In this document: piece after piece, positions 28,302 through 38,213 of the stretch
How positions within the stretch are numbered: position 1 is the first letter of the stretch
Layout of the letters: every line of letters begins with the position of its first letter
Source: Paenibacillus sp. FSL W8-0426
Lineage (GTDB): Bacteria > Bacillota > Bacilli > Paenibacillales > Paenibacillaceae
Assembly (NCBI RefSeq): GCF_037969725.1
Contig: NZ_CP150203.1
Coordinates: forward strand, 1,256,001-1,320,000
Direction: 5' to 3'
DNA length: 64,000 bases
Position numbers and translations under genes: made by a program
Notes under the pieces: generated by a model
What the model was told of the DNA's origin: nothing
What the model saw: only the letters and a program-made list of their open reading frames with translations
The model's database searches: none

Positions 28302-30131
28302 ATGATGCGTCAAAGTGAATTGTTAGCTCCAACATTGCGAGAAGCGCCAGCTGAGGCGGATGCAGTCGGTCATCGTTTACTATTGCGCTCCGGGATGATC
28401 CGCCAGCTTGCGGCAGGCATTTACAACTATTTGCCGCTTGGAAGGCGTGTTCTGCTGAACGTCGAACGGATTGTGCGCGAAGAGATGGATCGGGCTGGCT
28501 GCCAGGAAGTGCTGATGCCGATCATGCAGCCGGCGGAGCTGTGGGAGCAGTCCGGCAGGTATTCGCAGTACGGTCCCGAATTGATGCGTTTCAAGGATCG
28601 TCAAACAAGGGAGTTTGCATTGGGCCCGACCCACGAGGAAGTGGTGACAGCTATTGCGAGGGATGAGGTGAATTCTTATCGCCGCTTGCCGTTCACCTTA
28701 TACCAGATCGGCACGAAATTCCGGGATGAGCGCCGTCCGCGATTCGGCCTGCTGCGCGGCCGGGAATTCCTGATGAAGGATGCGTATTCCTTTGCATCCA
28801 GTTGGGATGAGCTGGATGTGACGTATCAAGCGATGAACAAGGCGTACACTCGCATTTTTGAGCGCTGCGGACTGGATTATATTTGCGTTGAGGCGGATGC
28901 GGGCACGATTGGCGGCCAGGGCGAAACGCATGAATTCATGGCGCTGGCGGAAGTGGGCGAAGATACGATCGTTACCTGCAATCACTGCGGTTATGCGGCC
29001 AATCTGGAAAAAGCGGGATACAAGTCACTGTCTTCGGAGAATGTAGCGGAGGTTTCGGCGGATACGTTCATTCGCGAAGTGTTGGCCTACATTGCAGCGG
29101 ATGATAATAGAGGGGATTCCGTCGAACGGACGACGAATGGGGTTGATGTGAAAACATGGAAGGAGAACGGGAAAGAGCCTGTCAGGGTGCATACGCCGAA
29201 TATTCGTTCCATTGCCGAGCTTTGCGCGTTTACGGGCCAAGGGGCTGAACGCATGATCAAAACATTGCTCTATCGGGCCGACGGCAGGCTGGTTGCTGCA
29301 CTTGTTCGAGGGGATCACGAACTCAACGACGTTGCGCTTAAACAGGTTTTGGGTGCAGAAGAACTCGAGCTTGCCGACGAGCAGGCATTGGCGGAACATG
29401 CCGAGCTGAAAGTGGGCTTCCTGGGTCCCATCGGCCTTGGCCTTCCAATCATCGTGGATGCCGACGTGGCCTCCATGACATGCGCGATCGTAGGCGCCAA
29501 TGAAGTGGATTATCATTGGGTGGGCGTAAGGCCGGGCCAAGACTTTGCGTTGGAGCATGTCGATCACATTCGTTTTGCCGCGGAGGGTGATGCGTGTCCG
29601 GCATGCGGCGAGCCGCTTGCATTTACGAAGGGCATTGAGATCGGCCATATTTTCAAATTGGGCACGAAATACAGCGAGGCAATGGGGGCCTCTTTCCTAG
29701 ACCGGAACGGCCGTGAGAGCGTGCCGGTGATGGGATGCTACGGCATTGGCGTATCGCGCCTGGTGGCCGCGATTGCCGAACAGCATGCAGGCGAAAACGG
29801 GATACGTTGGCCGGCAGCCGTTGCTCCGTATCAGGTGCACCTGATTCCGCTGAACTGGAAGGATGCGGCGCAGCGTGAGCTTGCCCTGAAACTGGAGCAG
29901 CAACTCGCGGATGCCGGGTATTCGGTTCTCGTTGATGATCGGGAGGAACGGGCCGGCGTAAAGTTTAACGATTCGGAATTGTTTGGCTTGCCTGTGCAAA
30001 TCGTCATCGGACGTGGAGCAGCGGAGGCTAAAGTGGAATTGGGGTCGCATGCTCTTGCAGCATCCGGCGTGACGGGCAGAATCGACATGAGTGCTTCAGA
30101 GGCCTTGAATTATGTAAAAGAGCAGTTGTAG
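28302..30131 (+). CDS. proS: Prolyl-tRNA synthetase (bacterial type, with editing domain)
   Basis: This class II synthetase charges tRNA-Pro. Motif 2 is visible in FRDERRPRFGLLRGREFLMKD and motif 3 in PVMGCYGIGVSRL. An INS editing domain occupies the middle, and an anticodon-binding domain the last 100 residues. It has 609 residues, about 45 more than Bacillus subtilis ProS; the extra length lies near residues 245-290 (DTFIREVLAYIAADDN region), just before the editing domain. The frame is open into the T-box, but the real start is ATG 28302 or 28305 behind GAGGTG. Confidence 0.95.
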   Translation: MMRQSELLAPTLREAPAEADAVGHRLLLRSGMIRQLAAGIYNYLPLGRRVLLNVERIVREEMDRAGCQEVLMPIMQPAELWEQSGRYSQYGPELMRFKDRQTREFALGPTHEEVVTAIARDEVNSYRRLPFTLYQIGTKFRDERRPRFGLLRGREFLMKDAYSFASSWDELDVTYQAMNKAYTRIFERCGLDYICVEADAGTIGGQGETHEFMALAEVGEDTIVTCNHCGYAANLEKAGYKSLSSENVAEVSADTFIREVLAYIAADDNRGDSVERTTNGVDVKTWKENGKEPVRVHTPNIRSIAELCAFTGQGAERMIKTLLYRADGRLVAALVRGDHELNDVALKQVLGAEELELADEQALAEHAELKVGFLGPIGLGLPIIVDADVASMTCAIVGANEVDYHWVGVRPGQDFALEHVDHIRFAAEGDACPACGEPLAFTKGIEIGHIFKLGTKYSEAMGASFLDRNGRESVPVMGCYGIGVSRLVAAIAEQHAGENGIRWPAAVAPYQVHLIPLNWKDAAQRELALKLEQQLADAGYSVLVDDREERAGVKFNDSELFGLPVQIVIGRGAAEAKVELGSHALAASGVTGRIDMSASEALNYVKEQL

Positions 30132-30491
30132 TCCGGTTCGGTGCAGCCGGAAATAATGTTAGGACCGAATAATTTGCGATAGGTTGAAACTACTGCCAAA
30201 CGGGACAATTGACATGCTGATTTCAAGCATTTTTTAAGACTAAATAACTAAAATTTTAATTTTTTGGTTTTCTTTTGTCAGTCGACTGATCAAATGTTTT
30301 ATTTCGGCCAAACATGATGAAATGGTGTTGTGTATTTATGTAACTGAATGGCTGGTCATCGAGTGGTTTCCTTTCGAAGTTACCGCATCACCTCTGGAAA
30401 GTGAAACAATTGAGCCATAGTTCATGCCCCTGCTCCATTATTTCATCGTTGGGAAATTTCGAGAGCAGGGATTCATTTTCCACCCTCTAAA
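30132..30491. other. Intergenic region after proS
   Basis: It is AT-rich around 30235-30290. I see no gene and no clear proS terminator before the hairpin at 30492. Confidence 0.5.
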
Positions 30492-30533
30492 GAAAAAGGA
30501 TGTCTCGCCATCGACCGCGGGACATCCTTCTAG
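30492..30533 (-). terminator. Terminator of the 5'-nucleotidase gene
   Basis: GGATGTCCCGC pairs with GCGAGACATCC on the minus strand and a T-rich tail follows; the plus strand also has a T-rich tail, so it may serve proS as well. Confidence 0.75.
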
Positions 30534-30600
30534 TTTTTGAAGCGTCTCCTATTCGGGGTCATCAATGAATGCCGAGGGAGACGTTAACTTAACGTATTTC

Positions 30601-32403
30601 TTAAGAAGCCGCAGGCAGCTTCAGTTTTTGTCCTGGATAAATCCAGTGAGGGTTTTTGAGACTGTTCAGTTTTTGCAGAGCTTGCCAAGTTGTGCCGTGT
30701 TTCTTGGAGATGGAGTACAGGGTATCTCCGGATTTAACGACATATACGTTGGCTGGTGCCGGTTTGGCTGGTGTTTCCGGTTTGCTTGGTTGCGGTTTCG
30801 TCGGCTCTGGTTTAGGCTCGGTCGGAGCAGGCTCTGGCGCTGCCGGTTTTTCCGGCTGCACAGCAGGAGCTTTTGCTTCTTCTTTGATACGCCCATCGGT
30901 TTTGATATTTACCGCGCCAAGCTTTTGCATGTAGTTGATCAATGCTTCATCCATTGCGCCGTACATGCCGGAGATGGAATATTTGGTGAACATGGTGTAC
31001 TCGTCCCCGCCTACCGCTGTGAAGTCATTGGTAGCCAGCTTGTAAGTAGCTTCCGGATCAAGGGCTTTGCCGCCTACCGTCACGGAGTGAACACGGTTGC
31101 CTTTGTCCGCAGAAGCATCGATGCTGAACTTGATTCCGGATACTTGCGGGAAGCCGCCGCTTGGCTCAGGATAAGAGGCTACGCCGTTTTCCAGTGCTGC
31201 AAGGATATCCGCACCTTTGACATCGAGCGATACGACTTGGTTGCCAAAAGGAAGAACGGTGATGATGTCACCTTTGGTTACAGTACCTTCTTTGATGGAA
31301 GCGCGAATTCCGCCGCCGTTGGTCAATGCAATATCTGCTTGGGCAACGTCGCGAAGCGCATCGGCGAGCAGGTCGCCCAGATTGGATTCGCCTGCGCGAA
31401 CTTGCGCACGTTCGCCGTCCAGGTGTACCGCCGTATTCGCTACTTCTTCTTTAAGGATAGGCTCTTGTTCTTTTTGGATGGAGCTGACCAGAGCAGCTAC
31501 CTTTTCATTGGGTTTGATGTCTTTGGCTTCGGTTTCGTCAATCAGCGTGGCTTGCTTTTTCGTCACTTTGCCGCCGTCTACCCACAGGTCGATCACACCT
31601 ACATAGTTGGTGTATTCACCGGCACTTGCAATCAGCGTTCCATGGTCGGATACGAGGCCGTCCTGCAGAACGGTGTGACTGTGTCCGTCGATGAATACGT
31701 CAATGCCAGGCACTTCTTTTACCACTTTGAAGCTTGTATCCGTACTGGAAGCGTCTTGTCCAAGGTGGCCCAGCACAACGACGACATCCACTTTGCCGCG
31801 AATTTCATTCACAAGCACTTTTGCTTCGGCAGCAGGGTCCGTAATATCGAGCCCTTCCACGTTTTTCGGATTTGTTTTGTACATCGTTTCCGGCGTGGTC
31901 AGGGCGATAATCCCGATTTTGACCCCGTCCACTTCCTTGATGATGTATGGATCGAACAGACGAGTTCCGTCTTTTTTCTTCACGTTGGCGCTGATCATCG
32001 GGAAATTCATCATATCCGCCAGCTCAAGCAGACGTTTGGAGCCGTAATTGAACTCATGGTTGCCCGGAACGATGGCTTGATAGCCTATTTCGTTCATGAC
32101 TTTGACGATGCTCTCGCCTTCGACCAGTGTGGCGAAGGTTGTTCCGTGAACGGCATCGCCGGCATCAAGCAGAAGCGTGTTGGGATTTTCGCTGCGATAC
32201 TTGTCCGCAATGCCCGCAACTTTGGCAAATCCCATGGCCGGTGAAGCTTCAACAGCACGCGCGTGCGTGTCGTTCGTATGTAGAATCGTAATGTGTTTGC
32301 CCGTGCCGGTAGTTGTGTCCGTTGCAGCCGCGGCAATACTTACGCTGCCAAACAGCAAACATACCGTTAGCAGAAGTGAAACGTAAGTCTTCCAGATTTT
32401 CAT
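30601..32403 (-). CDS. Secreted 5'-nucleotidase / cyclic phosphodiesterase with LysM anchor
   Basis: This 600-residue UshA/YfkN-type enzyme removes phosphate from extracellular nucleotides. It has a signal peptide (residues 1-28), then the metallophosphatase domain ([31 protein letters not shown]) and the 5'-nucleotidase C domain ([11 protein letters not shown]). A Pro/Glu/Lys-rich linker of about 35 residues leads to one LysM ([16 protein letters not shown]) that should hold it on peptidoglycan. The ATG at 32403 has GGGGAGGG about 11 bases upstream; a TTG further upstream overlaps that site. Confidence 0.9.
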   Translation of the reverse strand: MKIWKTYVSLLLTVCLLFGSVSIAAAATDTTTGTGKHITILHTNDTHARAVEASPAMGFAKVAGIADKYRSENPNTLLLDAGDAVHGTTFATLVEGESIVKVMNEIGYQAIVPGNHEFNYGSKRLLELADMMNFPMISANVKKKDGTRLFDPYIIKEVDGVKIGIIALTTPETMYKTNPKNVEGLDITDPAAEAKVLVNEIRGKVDVVVVLGHLGQDASSTDTSFKVVKEVPGIDVFIDGHSHTVLQDGLVSDHGTLIASAGEYTNYVGVIDLWVDGGKVTKKQATLIDETEAKDIKPNEKVAALVSSIQKEQEPILKEEVANTAVHLDGERAQVRAGESNLGDLLADALRDVAQADIALTNGGGIRASIKEGTVTKGDIITVLPFGNQVVSLDVKGADILAALENGVASYPEPSGGFPQVSGIKFSIDASADKGNRVHSVTVGGKALDPEATYKLATNDFTAVGGDEYTMFTKYSISGMYGAMDEALINYMQKLGAVNIKTDGRIKEEAKAPAVQPEKPAAPEPAPTEPKPEPTKPQPSKPETPAKPAPANVYVVKSGDTLYSISKKHGTTWQALQKLNSLKNPHWIYPGQKLKLPAAS

Positions 32404-32583
32404 ATGAATCCGTACCCTCCCCAAATAATAATCTAACTAAGCCGGACCCGGCTCACGTCATATTTTAACAGACTATATTAAGGAAATCTCGCGATTTGCG
32501 TAAAAATACATAACCTGAAGATGACATCTGTCCGCCTTTATCGACCGGCAGTCATTATTTTGGAAAATGGAGACCGTATGTTC

Positions 32584-33000
32584 TTAATGTGGGTGAAAAA
32601 AATGCTGCGCTTCACGGGGCAAGCCTGTACGCAGACAAAATTTTTCGAGCGGTTCATCCGGCTCGGGGGTGGTTCCAAAAGTCAGCAAGGCGATGGCAAA
32701 CCGGTTGGCTTGCCTCTCCAGTTTGCCGGGAGCAAAGTAAGAATGCTCCTCCAGGAAAAAGCGGTTGATTCCCTTATGCAAACGGTCGTGCCCCAGCTCA
32801 TGGGCGCATACGAAACGCTGCCATTCCGGAGGCAAATCGTTGTGTATGACGATAAATCTGCGCCGCAGCTTTCGGAAGTAGAGCCCTTTGGTCGATTTTC
32901 CCAAATTGGTGAACCGAATCTGTATGCCCAAGGCCCTGGCAATGCTGAACGGGCAGTTCGTCCGGTGTTTTCGAATCAGCTTGTTTACGATGTCATCCAT
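32584..33000 (-). CDS. ImmA/IrrE-family metallopeptidase
   Basis: This 138-residue protein carries the zinc motif HELGHD (about residues 67-72). ImmA of ICEBs1 cleaves its partner repressor ImmR when DNA damage or cell-density signals arrive. Here the gene lies 42 bases downstream of an XRE repressor gene on the same strand, the same order as immR-immA. The likely substrate is that repressor. It converges with the opposite end of the 5'-nucleotidase promoter region. Confidence 0.85.
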   Translation of the reverse strand: MDDIVNKLIRKHRTNCPFSIARALGIQIRFTNLGKSTKGLYFRKLRRRFIVIHNDLPPEWQRFVCAHELGHDRLHKGINRFFLEEHSYFAPGKLERQANRFAIALLTFGTTPEPDEPLEKFCLRTGLPREAQHFFHPH

Positions 33001-33042
33001 ATCAAACCACCTGCCGCAGGATTTGGTATAGGGTGCAGTGCT

Positions 33043-33486
33043 TCATTGGCGATCGTCCGGCTCGTTTGGCTTCTTGCGTTTGTTCATTTTTTTGGCCTCC
33101 CAGAATAGCCCGGTAAGCACGTCCTTGATTCGCTTTTTGTCTTCGGCATCGAGCGGAATGCCGTCGAACATCAGATCATCTTCCTCTTCCAGCATCTTTT
33201 TGAAATCCCTGCGGTCCTTGTAGGTTGCCCACTCGGGTGCATCGGCCATTCCGGGAACAGAGCCTGTTTCTTCGATATATCCTGCTCTTTGCATCATGTC
33301 GGGGTAGGATGCCGATAGCGCGTCAGCGAGCTTGCGAATCGTTGCAGGTTTGGGAACGCCCCGGACGCCGTTCTCGATTCGTGAAATTTGCGAATTGCTA
33401 ATGCCGGCGGCATCGGCGAGTTGGTTGATGCTGAACCCTTGCTGTTCCCGGAGATGTTTAAGGTACGGACCAAATGCGTGTTCCAC
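33043..33486 (-). CDS. XRE-family repressor, ImmR-like
   Basis: This 147-residue protein has an N-terminal Cro/CI helix-turn-helix (INQLADAAGISNSQISRIEN, residues about 20-39). Its acidic C-terminal region is probably the cleavage and multimerisation part. GTG at 33486 lies 11 bases after AAAGGAG. It is divergent from the ArpU-family gene, with candidate palindromic operators between them. The set looks like the control switch of a phage or phage-derived element. Confidence 0.8.
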   Translation of the reverse strand: MEHAFGPYLKHLREQQGFSINQLADAAGISNSQISRIENGVRGVPKPATIRKLADALSASYPDMMQRAGYIEETGSVPGMADAPEWATYKDRRDFKKMLEEEDDLMFDGIPLDAEDKKRIKDVLTGLFWEAKKMNKRKKPNEPDDRQ

Positions 33487-33546
33487 AATTCATGCCACTC
33501 CTTTTATATAGGGAATCATTTGTTGCAAATAATATAACGCATTTAA

Positions 33547-33589
33547 TACCTTAAGGTAAAGGAATAAGATATTTTGATGCCAAAAGGCA
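33547..33589. promoter_or_regulatory. Candidate repressor operators
   Basis: The 12-base palindrome TACCTTAAGGTA (33547-33558) and TGCCAAAAGGCA (33578-33589) lie just upstream of the XRE gene. CCAAAAGGCAA recurs at 33777-33787, nearer the ArpU gene. GGAAC..GG/CC..GTTCC forms a stem at about 33753-33778. Nothing else is seen in 33590-33869. Confidence 0.4.
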
Positions 33590-33869
33590 AAGAAAACGAG
33601 AGAATGGCTTTAGTTATGTCTGCAAAATGAACGGATATGAGGGTTTACTCTGCTCTCCAGAAAGTGGTATTCTCAAATAGAAATACGAACAATATGCGAA
33701 CACAATGTAAATTATAAGCTATTTTTCCCTGTTTGTGTAGTGCGATTTCACCGGAACGGGCGACCTATGCCGTGTTCCAAAAGGCAATGAAATCGCCGGA
33801 ATTTGGGTGTTGCATTCATGGTGGAACAGAAGAACTCTAATTCGAGAGGTTAACTAGGAGGGAACGAAT

Positions 33870-34352
33870 ATGGAAATGACATTGCCTGAATTGGATCGAC
33901 GGAAAACGCAGGCCGCGGTGGAAGCGGCTTTGGAAAAATACCGCATTTATAAAACGGTCGCTTTTGAGGAGCGCGAGGCGATGGTGACGGCCAGTTATAC
34001 GGCTCGATTTCATGGCGCAACCAATGTTACGGGCGATTCGACGGCCCGAACGGCGATCCATAACGTGGACGTGCGGCGGGCAAGGCAGGCATACTGCGAT
34101 ACGATCGAAACGATTGTTTCAAGGCTGAGCGAAAAGGAACAAATTCTCGTGACCGAAAGATATATGAAGGATGACGATGTTTTTGATTACAAGGTGTACA
34201 ACCACGTGTTCGATCCGCCCGTAAGCAAAGATACGTATACGAAAATCCGCACGCGTGCGTTCTATAAAATGGCGCTCGCGCTGGCTGACCGCGGCCTGAT
34301 CAACATGGATCCGCTGGCCTCATCCCGTGCGGAACGCAAAAAACTCGGCTGA
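33870..34352 (+). CDS. ArpU-family phage-type transcriptional regulator
   Basis: This 160-residue protein resembles ArpU-family regulators, which in Gram-positive phages control late gene expression. Features are the N-terminal helix AAVEAALEKYRIYKTVAFEE, the middle RRARQAYCDTIETIVSRLSE, and a sigma-region-4-like C-terminal part (SKDTYTKIRTRAFYKMALAL). GGAGGG lies upstream of the ATG. It is divergent from the XRE/ImmA pair. No structural phage gene lies next to it; the nearest are the tail modules from 41.6 kb, which it may activate (inference). Confidence 0.75.
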   Translation: MEMTLPELDRRKTQAAVEAALEKYRIYKTVAFEEREAMVTASYTARFHGATNVTGDSTARTAIHNVDVRRARQAYCDTIETIVSRLSEKEQILVTERYMKDDDVFDYKVYNHVFDPPVSKDTYTKIRTRAFYKMALALADRGLINMDPLASSRAERKKLG

Positions 34353-34445
34353 ACGCTGCCGGTGCTGCGGAAACTTCCATAACCTCCGCCGATTGTATAC
34401 AATAATTGAATGATTACTCGGGGAGATAGGAGGGAGCAAGCCGGA

Positions 34446-36137
34446 ATGTCGGAACAAGCCGGAATCAGGGAAATGTACACGCTCAAGACGATTGCCGAGA
34501 CGCTGAACACATCGAATGATCTTGGAGCGATGATGGATACCGTCGTAGGCAAGCTGCTTGAATTGACCGGATTGACTGCCGGATGGGTATTTCTCATCGG
34601 GGAGCGCGGCAGCTACCAATGCATCTCTGACGAACATGTGCCGCCTGCGCTTAAATATCGCGGCGGGGAACCGATGCGCTGCGGTACCTGCTGGTGCGTT
34701 AACCGATTTTGGGACGGCCGCCTGGACAACGCCGTCAACATCCTGAATTGCAAACGGCTGGAGAAGGCTGCCTTGCATGCATGGGGAGATACGCAGGACA
34801 TCACGCATCATGCGACCATACCGCTGAGATCGGGGGAAAAGCTGCTCGGACTGCTGAACGTTGCTGCACCGGGCAAGGCGCATTTCAGCGATAGCGAGCT
34901 CGCATTGCTGCAGGCGGTGGCCTATCAGATCGGCAGCGCGCTGGAACGGATGAGATTATATCGCGCAGAGCAGCGAAGGGCTGACCTGTATTCCAAGCTG
35001 GGCGAGTTCGGCAATGCCATGGGACAAGTCGTAAACGAAGCCGCAGGATCGGAAAATCTGGCCGGAACCGCCATCCGGCTGATCGGAAAATATTACGATT
35101 GGCCCATGATCCTTTTTCTTGTCCGGGAGAGCAAAGATTCTATCATCCAGGCCGATTATGTTCGCGGTTCAGGCATGCGTCTGCGGAAACGCCTTTTGTT
35201 GGAATCGGAGGCGGATATGCTTCCCGGCATGTTTGAACGCGAGACTTCAGCCGTGCTAAGCCAAGAGGAGATTGTCGCGATTGGAGCCGGCGGTGCGTTG
35301 GAGGCCGCATTGCCTGAACTTAGAGCAGGTGCGGTTGCTCCTGTTACATACGGAGCGTCGGAGGAGAAGGGATTGCTGGTGATCGGCAGAGATACGCTGA
35401 ATGACGATGTACAGGCCGACCTGGAGGTATTGGAGGCGCTCGCGGACCATATCGGAACCGCATGGGAAGGAATGAAGCTGGCCGAACAGCGGCGCGAGCT
35501 GGCTCGGCTGGAGGAACGGAACCGACTGGCCAGGGATTTGCATGATTCGGTCAACCAGATGCTGTTTTCGCTGTCGCTGACGGCACAGGGGGCGGAGAGC
35601 ATGCTGCCCGACTCGCCTGAGTGGGTACTCATCCGAGACGCCATGCAAGATATCCGCTCTCTGTCCAGGCAGGCGCTGAAGGAAATGCGGGCATTGATTT
35701 TGCAGCTCCGGCCAGCCGGGCTTGAGCGCGGGATGCTTGAGGCATTGCGCGAATATGGCACAGGGCAGGGGCTGATTGTGAGCGCCAGCTGTACCGGTAT
35801 GCGATCCATGCCGCGCAGTATCGAGGAAGGGTTATGGCGCATCGGCCAGGAGGCGCTGAATAACGTTCGCAAACACGCCGGAGTAAGTGCTGTCGACATT
35901 AGGCTGGAACTGGACGCGGAACAGGTGATGCTGACGATTAAGGATAAGGGGAACGGCGGGGCCAAAAAGCGTGGCGGGCAACCGCCGGGATCGCTGGGTC
36001 TATCCATCATGCGGGAACGGGCCGAGTCGCTCGGCGGCCGATTGGAGCTGACCAGTTCGACGCGCAAGGGAACTTCGGTGAAAGCGGTCATTCCTCTTCC
36101 GCCCGAACCGATCCTGAGTCAGGAGGAACATCGATGA
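34446..36137 (+). CDS. GAF-domain sensor histidine kinase (NarL-type partner)
   Basis: This roughly 563-residue cytoplasmic kinase has two GAF-like domains (about 15-170 and 195-340). The first contains a Cys-rich patch MRCGTCWCVN that could hold a ligand. A HisKA_3 dimerisation domain follows with phosphorylated His in LARDLHDSVNQ, then the ATPase domain (EEGLWRIGQEALNNVRKHA). There are no membrane helices. The start ATG 34446 is chosen for the upstream AGGAGGG; ATG 34410 lacks a ribosome binding site. It overlaps its response regulator by four bases. Confidence 0.87.
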   Translation: MSEQAGIREMYTLKTIAETLNTSNDLGAMMDTVVGKLLELTGLTAGWVFLIGERGSYQCISDEHVPPALKYRGGEPMRCGTCWCVNRFWDGRLDNAVNILNCKRLEKAALHAWGDTQDITHHATIPLRSGEKLLGLLNVAAPGKAHFSDSELALLQAVAYQIGSALERMRLYRAEQRRADLYSKLGEFGNAMGQVVNEAAGSENLAGTAIRLIGKYYDWPMILFLVRESKDSIIQADYVRGSGMRLRKRLLLESEADMLPGMFERETSAVLSQEEIVAIGAGGALEAALPELRAGAVAPVTYGASEEKGLLVIGRDTLNDDVQADLEVLEALADHIGTAWEGMKLAEQRRELARLEERNRLARDLHDSVNQMLFSLSLTAQGAESMLPDSPEWVLIRDAMQDIRSLSRQALKEMRALILQLRPAGLERGMLEALREYGTGQGLIVSASCTGMRSMPRSIEEGLWRIGQEALNNVRKHAGVSAVDIRLELDAEQVMLTIKDKGNGGAKKRGGQPPGSLGLSIMRERAESLGGRLELTSSTRKGTSVKAVIPLPPEPILSQEEHR

Positions 36138-36862
36138 AGATTCGAATATTGCTTGCGGACGATCATACAATGGTGCGCCGGGGGCTGTACCTGTTTCTGG
36201 CCACGCAGCCTGACATGGAAGTGGTTGGCGAAGCGGCAGATGGTTTGGGTGCCTTGGAGAAGGCGGGCCTGCTCCGTCCGGACGTGGTGTTGATGGATTT
36301 GCACATGCCTGGATTGAACGGAATTGAAGCATCAGCCCGTTTGCGGGCCGATGTGCCGGAGAGCAGGATCATTGTGCTTACGTCGTTTTCGGATCAGGAT
36401 CATGTCGTGCCTGCGGTACAAGCCGGGGTGAAAGGGTACCTGTTGAAAGACATCGAGCCGGAGCAGTTGGCCGCAGCCATACGAAACGTGCATGCAGGCA
36501 AGGTCGAGCTCCATCCGGCTGCAGCGGAACAGATCATGCATATGCTCGCTTCTTCCGAGGTGCCCATGAACGGGGCGGGATCGCTGCCTGTTCAGCCTAA
36601 CGTTCAGGAAGCAGCGGATTTCCCGGCCAAACCGGCGATGGATAGCAAAGAAGCCGATCACGGCCTGAGTCTTCTCACCCGGCGCGAGCGCGAAGTATTG
36701 GCATTGATCGCGCAGGGCATGAATAACCGGGACATCGCCGCCAGGCTGGTCATTACGGAAAAAACGGTAAAAACCCATGTCAGCCATCTGCTGGACAAAT
36801 TGGGTCTGGCCGACCGCACGCAGGCTGCCGTGCTGGCTGTTCGCAACGGGTGGATGGACTGA
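36134..36862 (+). CDS. NarL/LuxR-family response regulator
   Basis: This 242-residue regulator has a receiver domain (residues 1-120; acidic pair Asp9/Asp10, phosphoacceptor Asp55 in VVLMDLHMPG, Lys in GYLLKD). A variable linker of about 45 residues leads to a LuxR-type helix-turn-helix (LTRREREVLALIAQGMNNRD, VKTHVSHLLDKLGL). ATGA overlap with the kinase shows translational coupling. The pair resembles LiaSR-type systems; targets are unknown. Confidence 0.9.
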   Translation: MKIRILLADDHTMVRRGLYLFLATQPDMEVVGEAADGLGALEKAGLLRPDVVLMDLHMPGLNGIEASARLRADVPESRIIVLTSFSDQDHVVPAVQAGVKGYLLKDIEPEQLAAAIRNVHAGKVELHPAAAEQIMHMLASSEVPMNGAGSLPVQPNVQEAADFPAKPAMDSKEADHGLSLLTRREREVLALIAQGMNNRDIAARLVITEKTVKTHVSHLLDKLGLADRTQAAVLAVRNGWMD

Positions 36863-36920
36863 CGCGTTAGGCGGGCAGATTCCGCAATAAACTACGACCA
36901 AAGTCGTAGAATTTTTCCAA

Positions 36921-36947
36921 GCTCAACCGAGAGGTTGAGTTTTTTTG
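36921..36947 (+). terminator. Terminator of the two-component operon
   Basis: GCTCAACC/GGTTGAGT with loop GAGA is followed by seven T. Confidence 0.88.
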
Positions 36948-37093
36948 TGTGGAAAGTTACATCCATATACTGACGATCCGAAAGCGTTGTTGACTGTAGA
37001 ATAAGAAGAAAGAATGGCATAAAGCAACATGAAAGACCTAAAAAACCGAGATTTAAACATCCAATTTGCCTCGAACTTGAAGGAGTGAGTGAT

Positions 37094-37660
37094 ATGAACG
37101 TTTTGGTCATCACCGGCAGCAACCGAAAGCATGCAACCAGTACGCGTTTGGCGGAGTATGCGGCTCAATTGATCCGTGAAAAAGGGCATGATGCCGTCCT
37201 GTTTAACTTGTACGAAACACCTCTTCCGTTCTACGCACCGGACGAAAAAATGGAGGACAACACCCATGTCGCCGAGTTGAAAAGCCGCATGCTGGAAGCC
37301 AAAGCCGTTATTTTGGCTACGCCGGAGTATCATGGCAGCATTAGCGGCGTGCTCAAGAACGCGCTTGATCATCTGGGTCAGTCCTATTTTAGCGGCAAAC
37401 CGGTCCTGTCCATCAGTTCATCCGGCGGGGCGGTAGGCGTCAGCTCCTTATTGCAGCTGCAAGCCATCGTCCGCAATCTGCACGGCATTAATGCGCCGGA
37501 ATGGATCTCGATCGGGGGTTCGCAGCGGCGACGATTTGAGGCGACCTATGACGGATATGAAGAATACGAAGCAAGTTCGGACATTGAGGAACGTGTGCAG
37601 CGCGTCGTCGGTTCGTTCCTGCAGCTTGCGCAGGCGCTGAATCCGGATCAGAAACCATGA
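37094..37660 (+). CDS. NADPH-dependent FMN reductase
   Basis: This 188-residue flavodoxin-like protein has the FMN phosphate-binding loop ITGSNRKHATSTRL at the N terminus and the family motif TPEYHGSISGVLKNALD (about residues 74-90). It should reduce FMN, quinones or azo compounds with NAD(P)H. ATG 37094 has AAGGAG nine bases upstream. It may be cotranscribed with the next two genes. Confidence 0.87.
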   Translation: MNVLVITGSNRKHATSTRLAEYAAQLIREKGHDAVLFNLYETPLPFYAPDEKMEDNTHVAELKSRMLEAKAVILATPEYHGSISGVLKNALDHLGQSYFSGKPVLSISSSGGAVGVSSLLQLQAIVRNLHGINAPEWISIGGSQRRRFEATYDGYEEYEASSDIEERVQRVVGSFLQLAQALNPDQKP

Positions 37661-37728
37661 TATAAGGTAAAGCTCGCAAATTGACCGAAGATCTTGATGA
37701 CAAAATTATACGAGGAAGCAGGGATCCC

Positions 37729-38181
37729 ATGATTAAAGGCATTTTTGAAACCCATCTTAACGTAACCGATTTGGAAAGGTCCCATCGATTCTATGAGCAG
37801 GTCGTTGGATTGACGTTTGCCTACGGGCAGCCCGAGCGGGGAAGAAGCTTTTATTGGATCGGCGGGAAAGGCAAGGCGATGCTGGGACTTTGGCAGAAGG
37901 ACCCGTCCGAGGTGCTGCGTCAGCATTTTGCGTTTGAGGTATCGCTCGAGGACATGAAACATGCAGTCGATTATTTGGAAGGCCGGGGCATCAAAACGCG
38001 TAACTTCCTGGAGGATGATATCGGCGATCTCTACGTATTCGGCTGGATGCCTGCCGTATCGGTATATTTTACAGACCCGGACGGCCATTCGCTGGAATTC
38101 ATCTCGATGCTGCCTGACGAAGCCAAACCCGAGCTGGGCATGGTGCCCTGGAAAAAATGGGAGCGAATGCACGGACGTTGA
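37729..38181 (+). CDS. VOC (glyoxalase-like) family protein
   Basis: This 150-residue protein has two half-VOC motifs: HLNVTDLERSHRFYEQVVGL at the N terminus and the C-terminal VYFTDPDGHSLEFISML with the metal-ligand Glu. His9, His near QHFAFEV and Glu near the end are candidate metal ligands. The substrate is unknown; dioxygenase, lyase or thiol-transferase activity would all fit the fold. ATG 37729 has an AGGGA site upstream. Confidence 0.83.
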   Translation: MIKGIFETHLNVTDLERSHRFYEQVVGLTFAYGQPERGRSFYWIGGKGKAMLGLWQKDPSEVLRQHFAFEVSLEDMKHAVDYLEGRGIKTRNFLEDDIGDLYVFGWMPAVSVYFTDPDGHSLEFISMLPDEAKPELGMVPWKKWERMHGR

Positions 38182-38213
38182 TATTTTACAACATTCGAGG
38201 AGGAGGAGACAGC

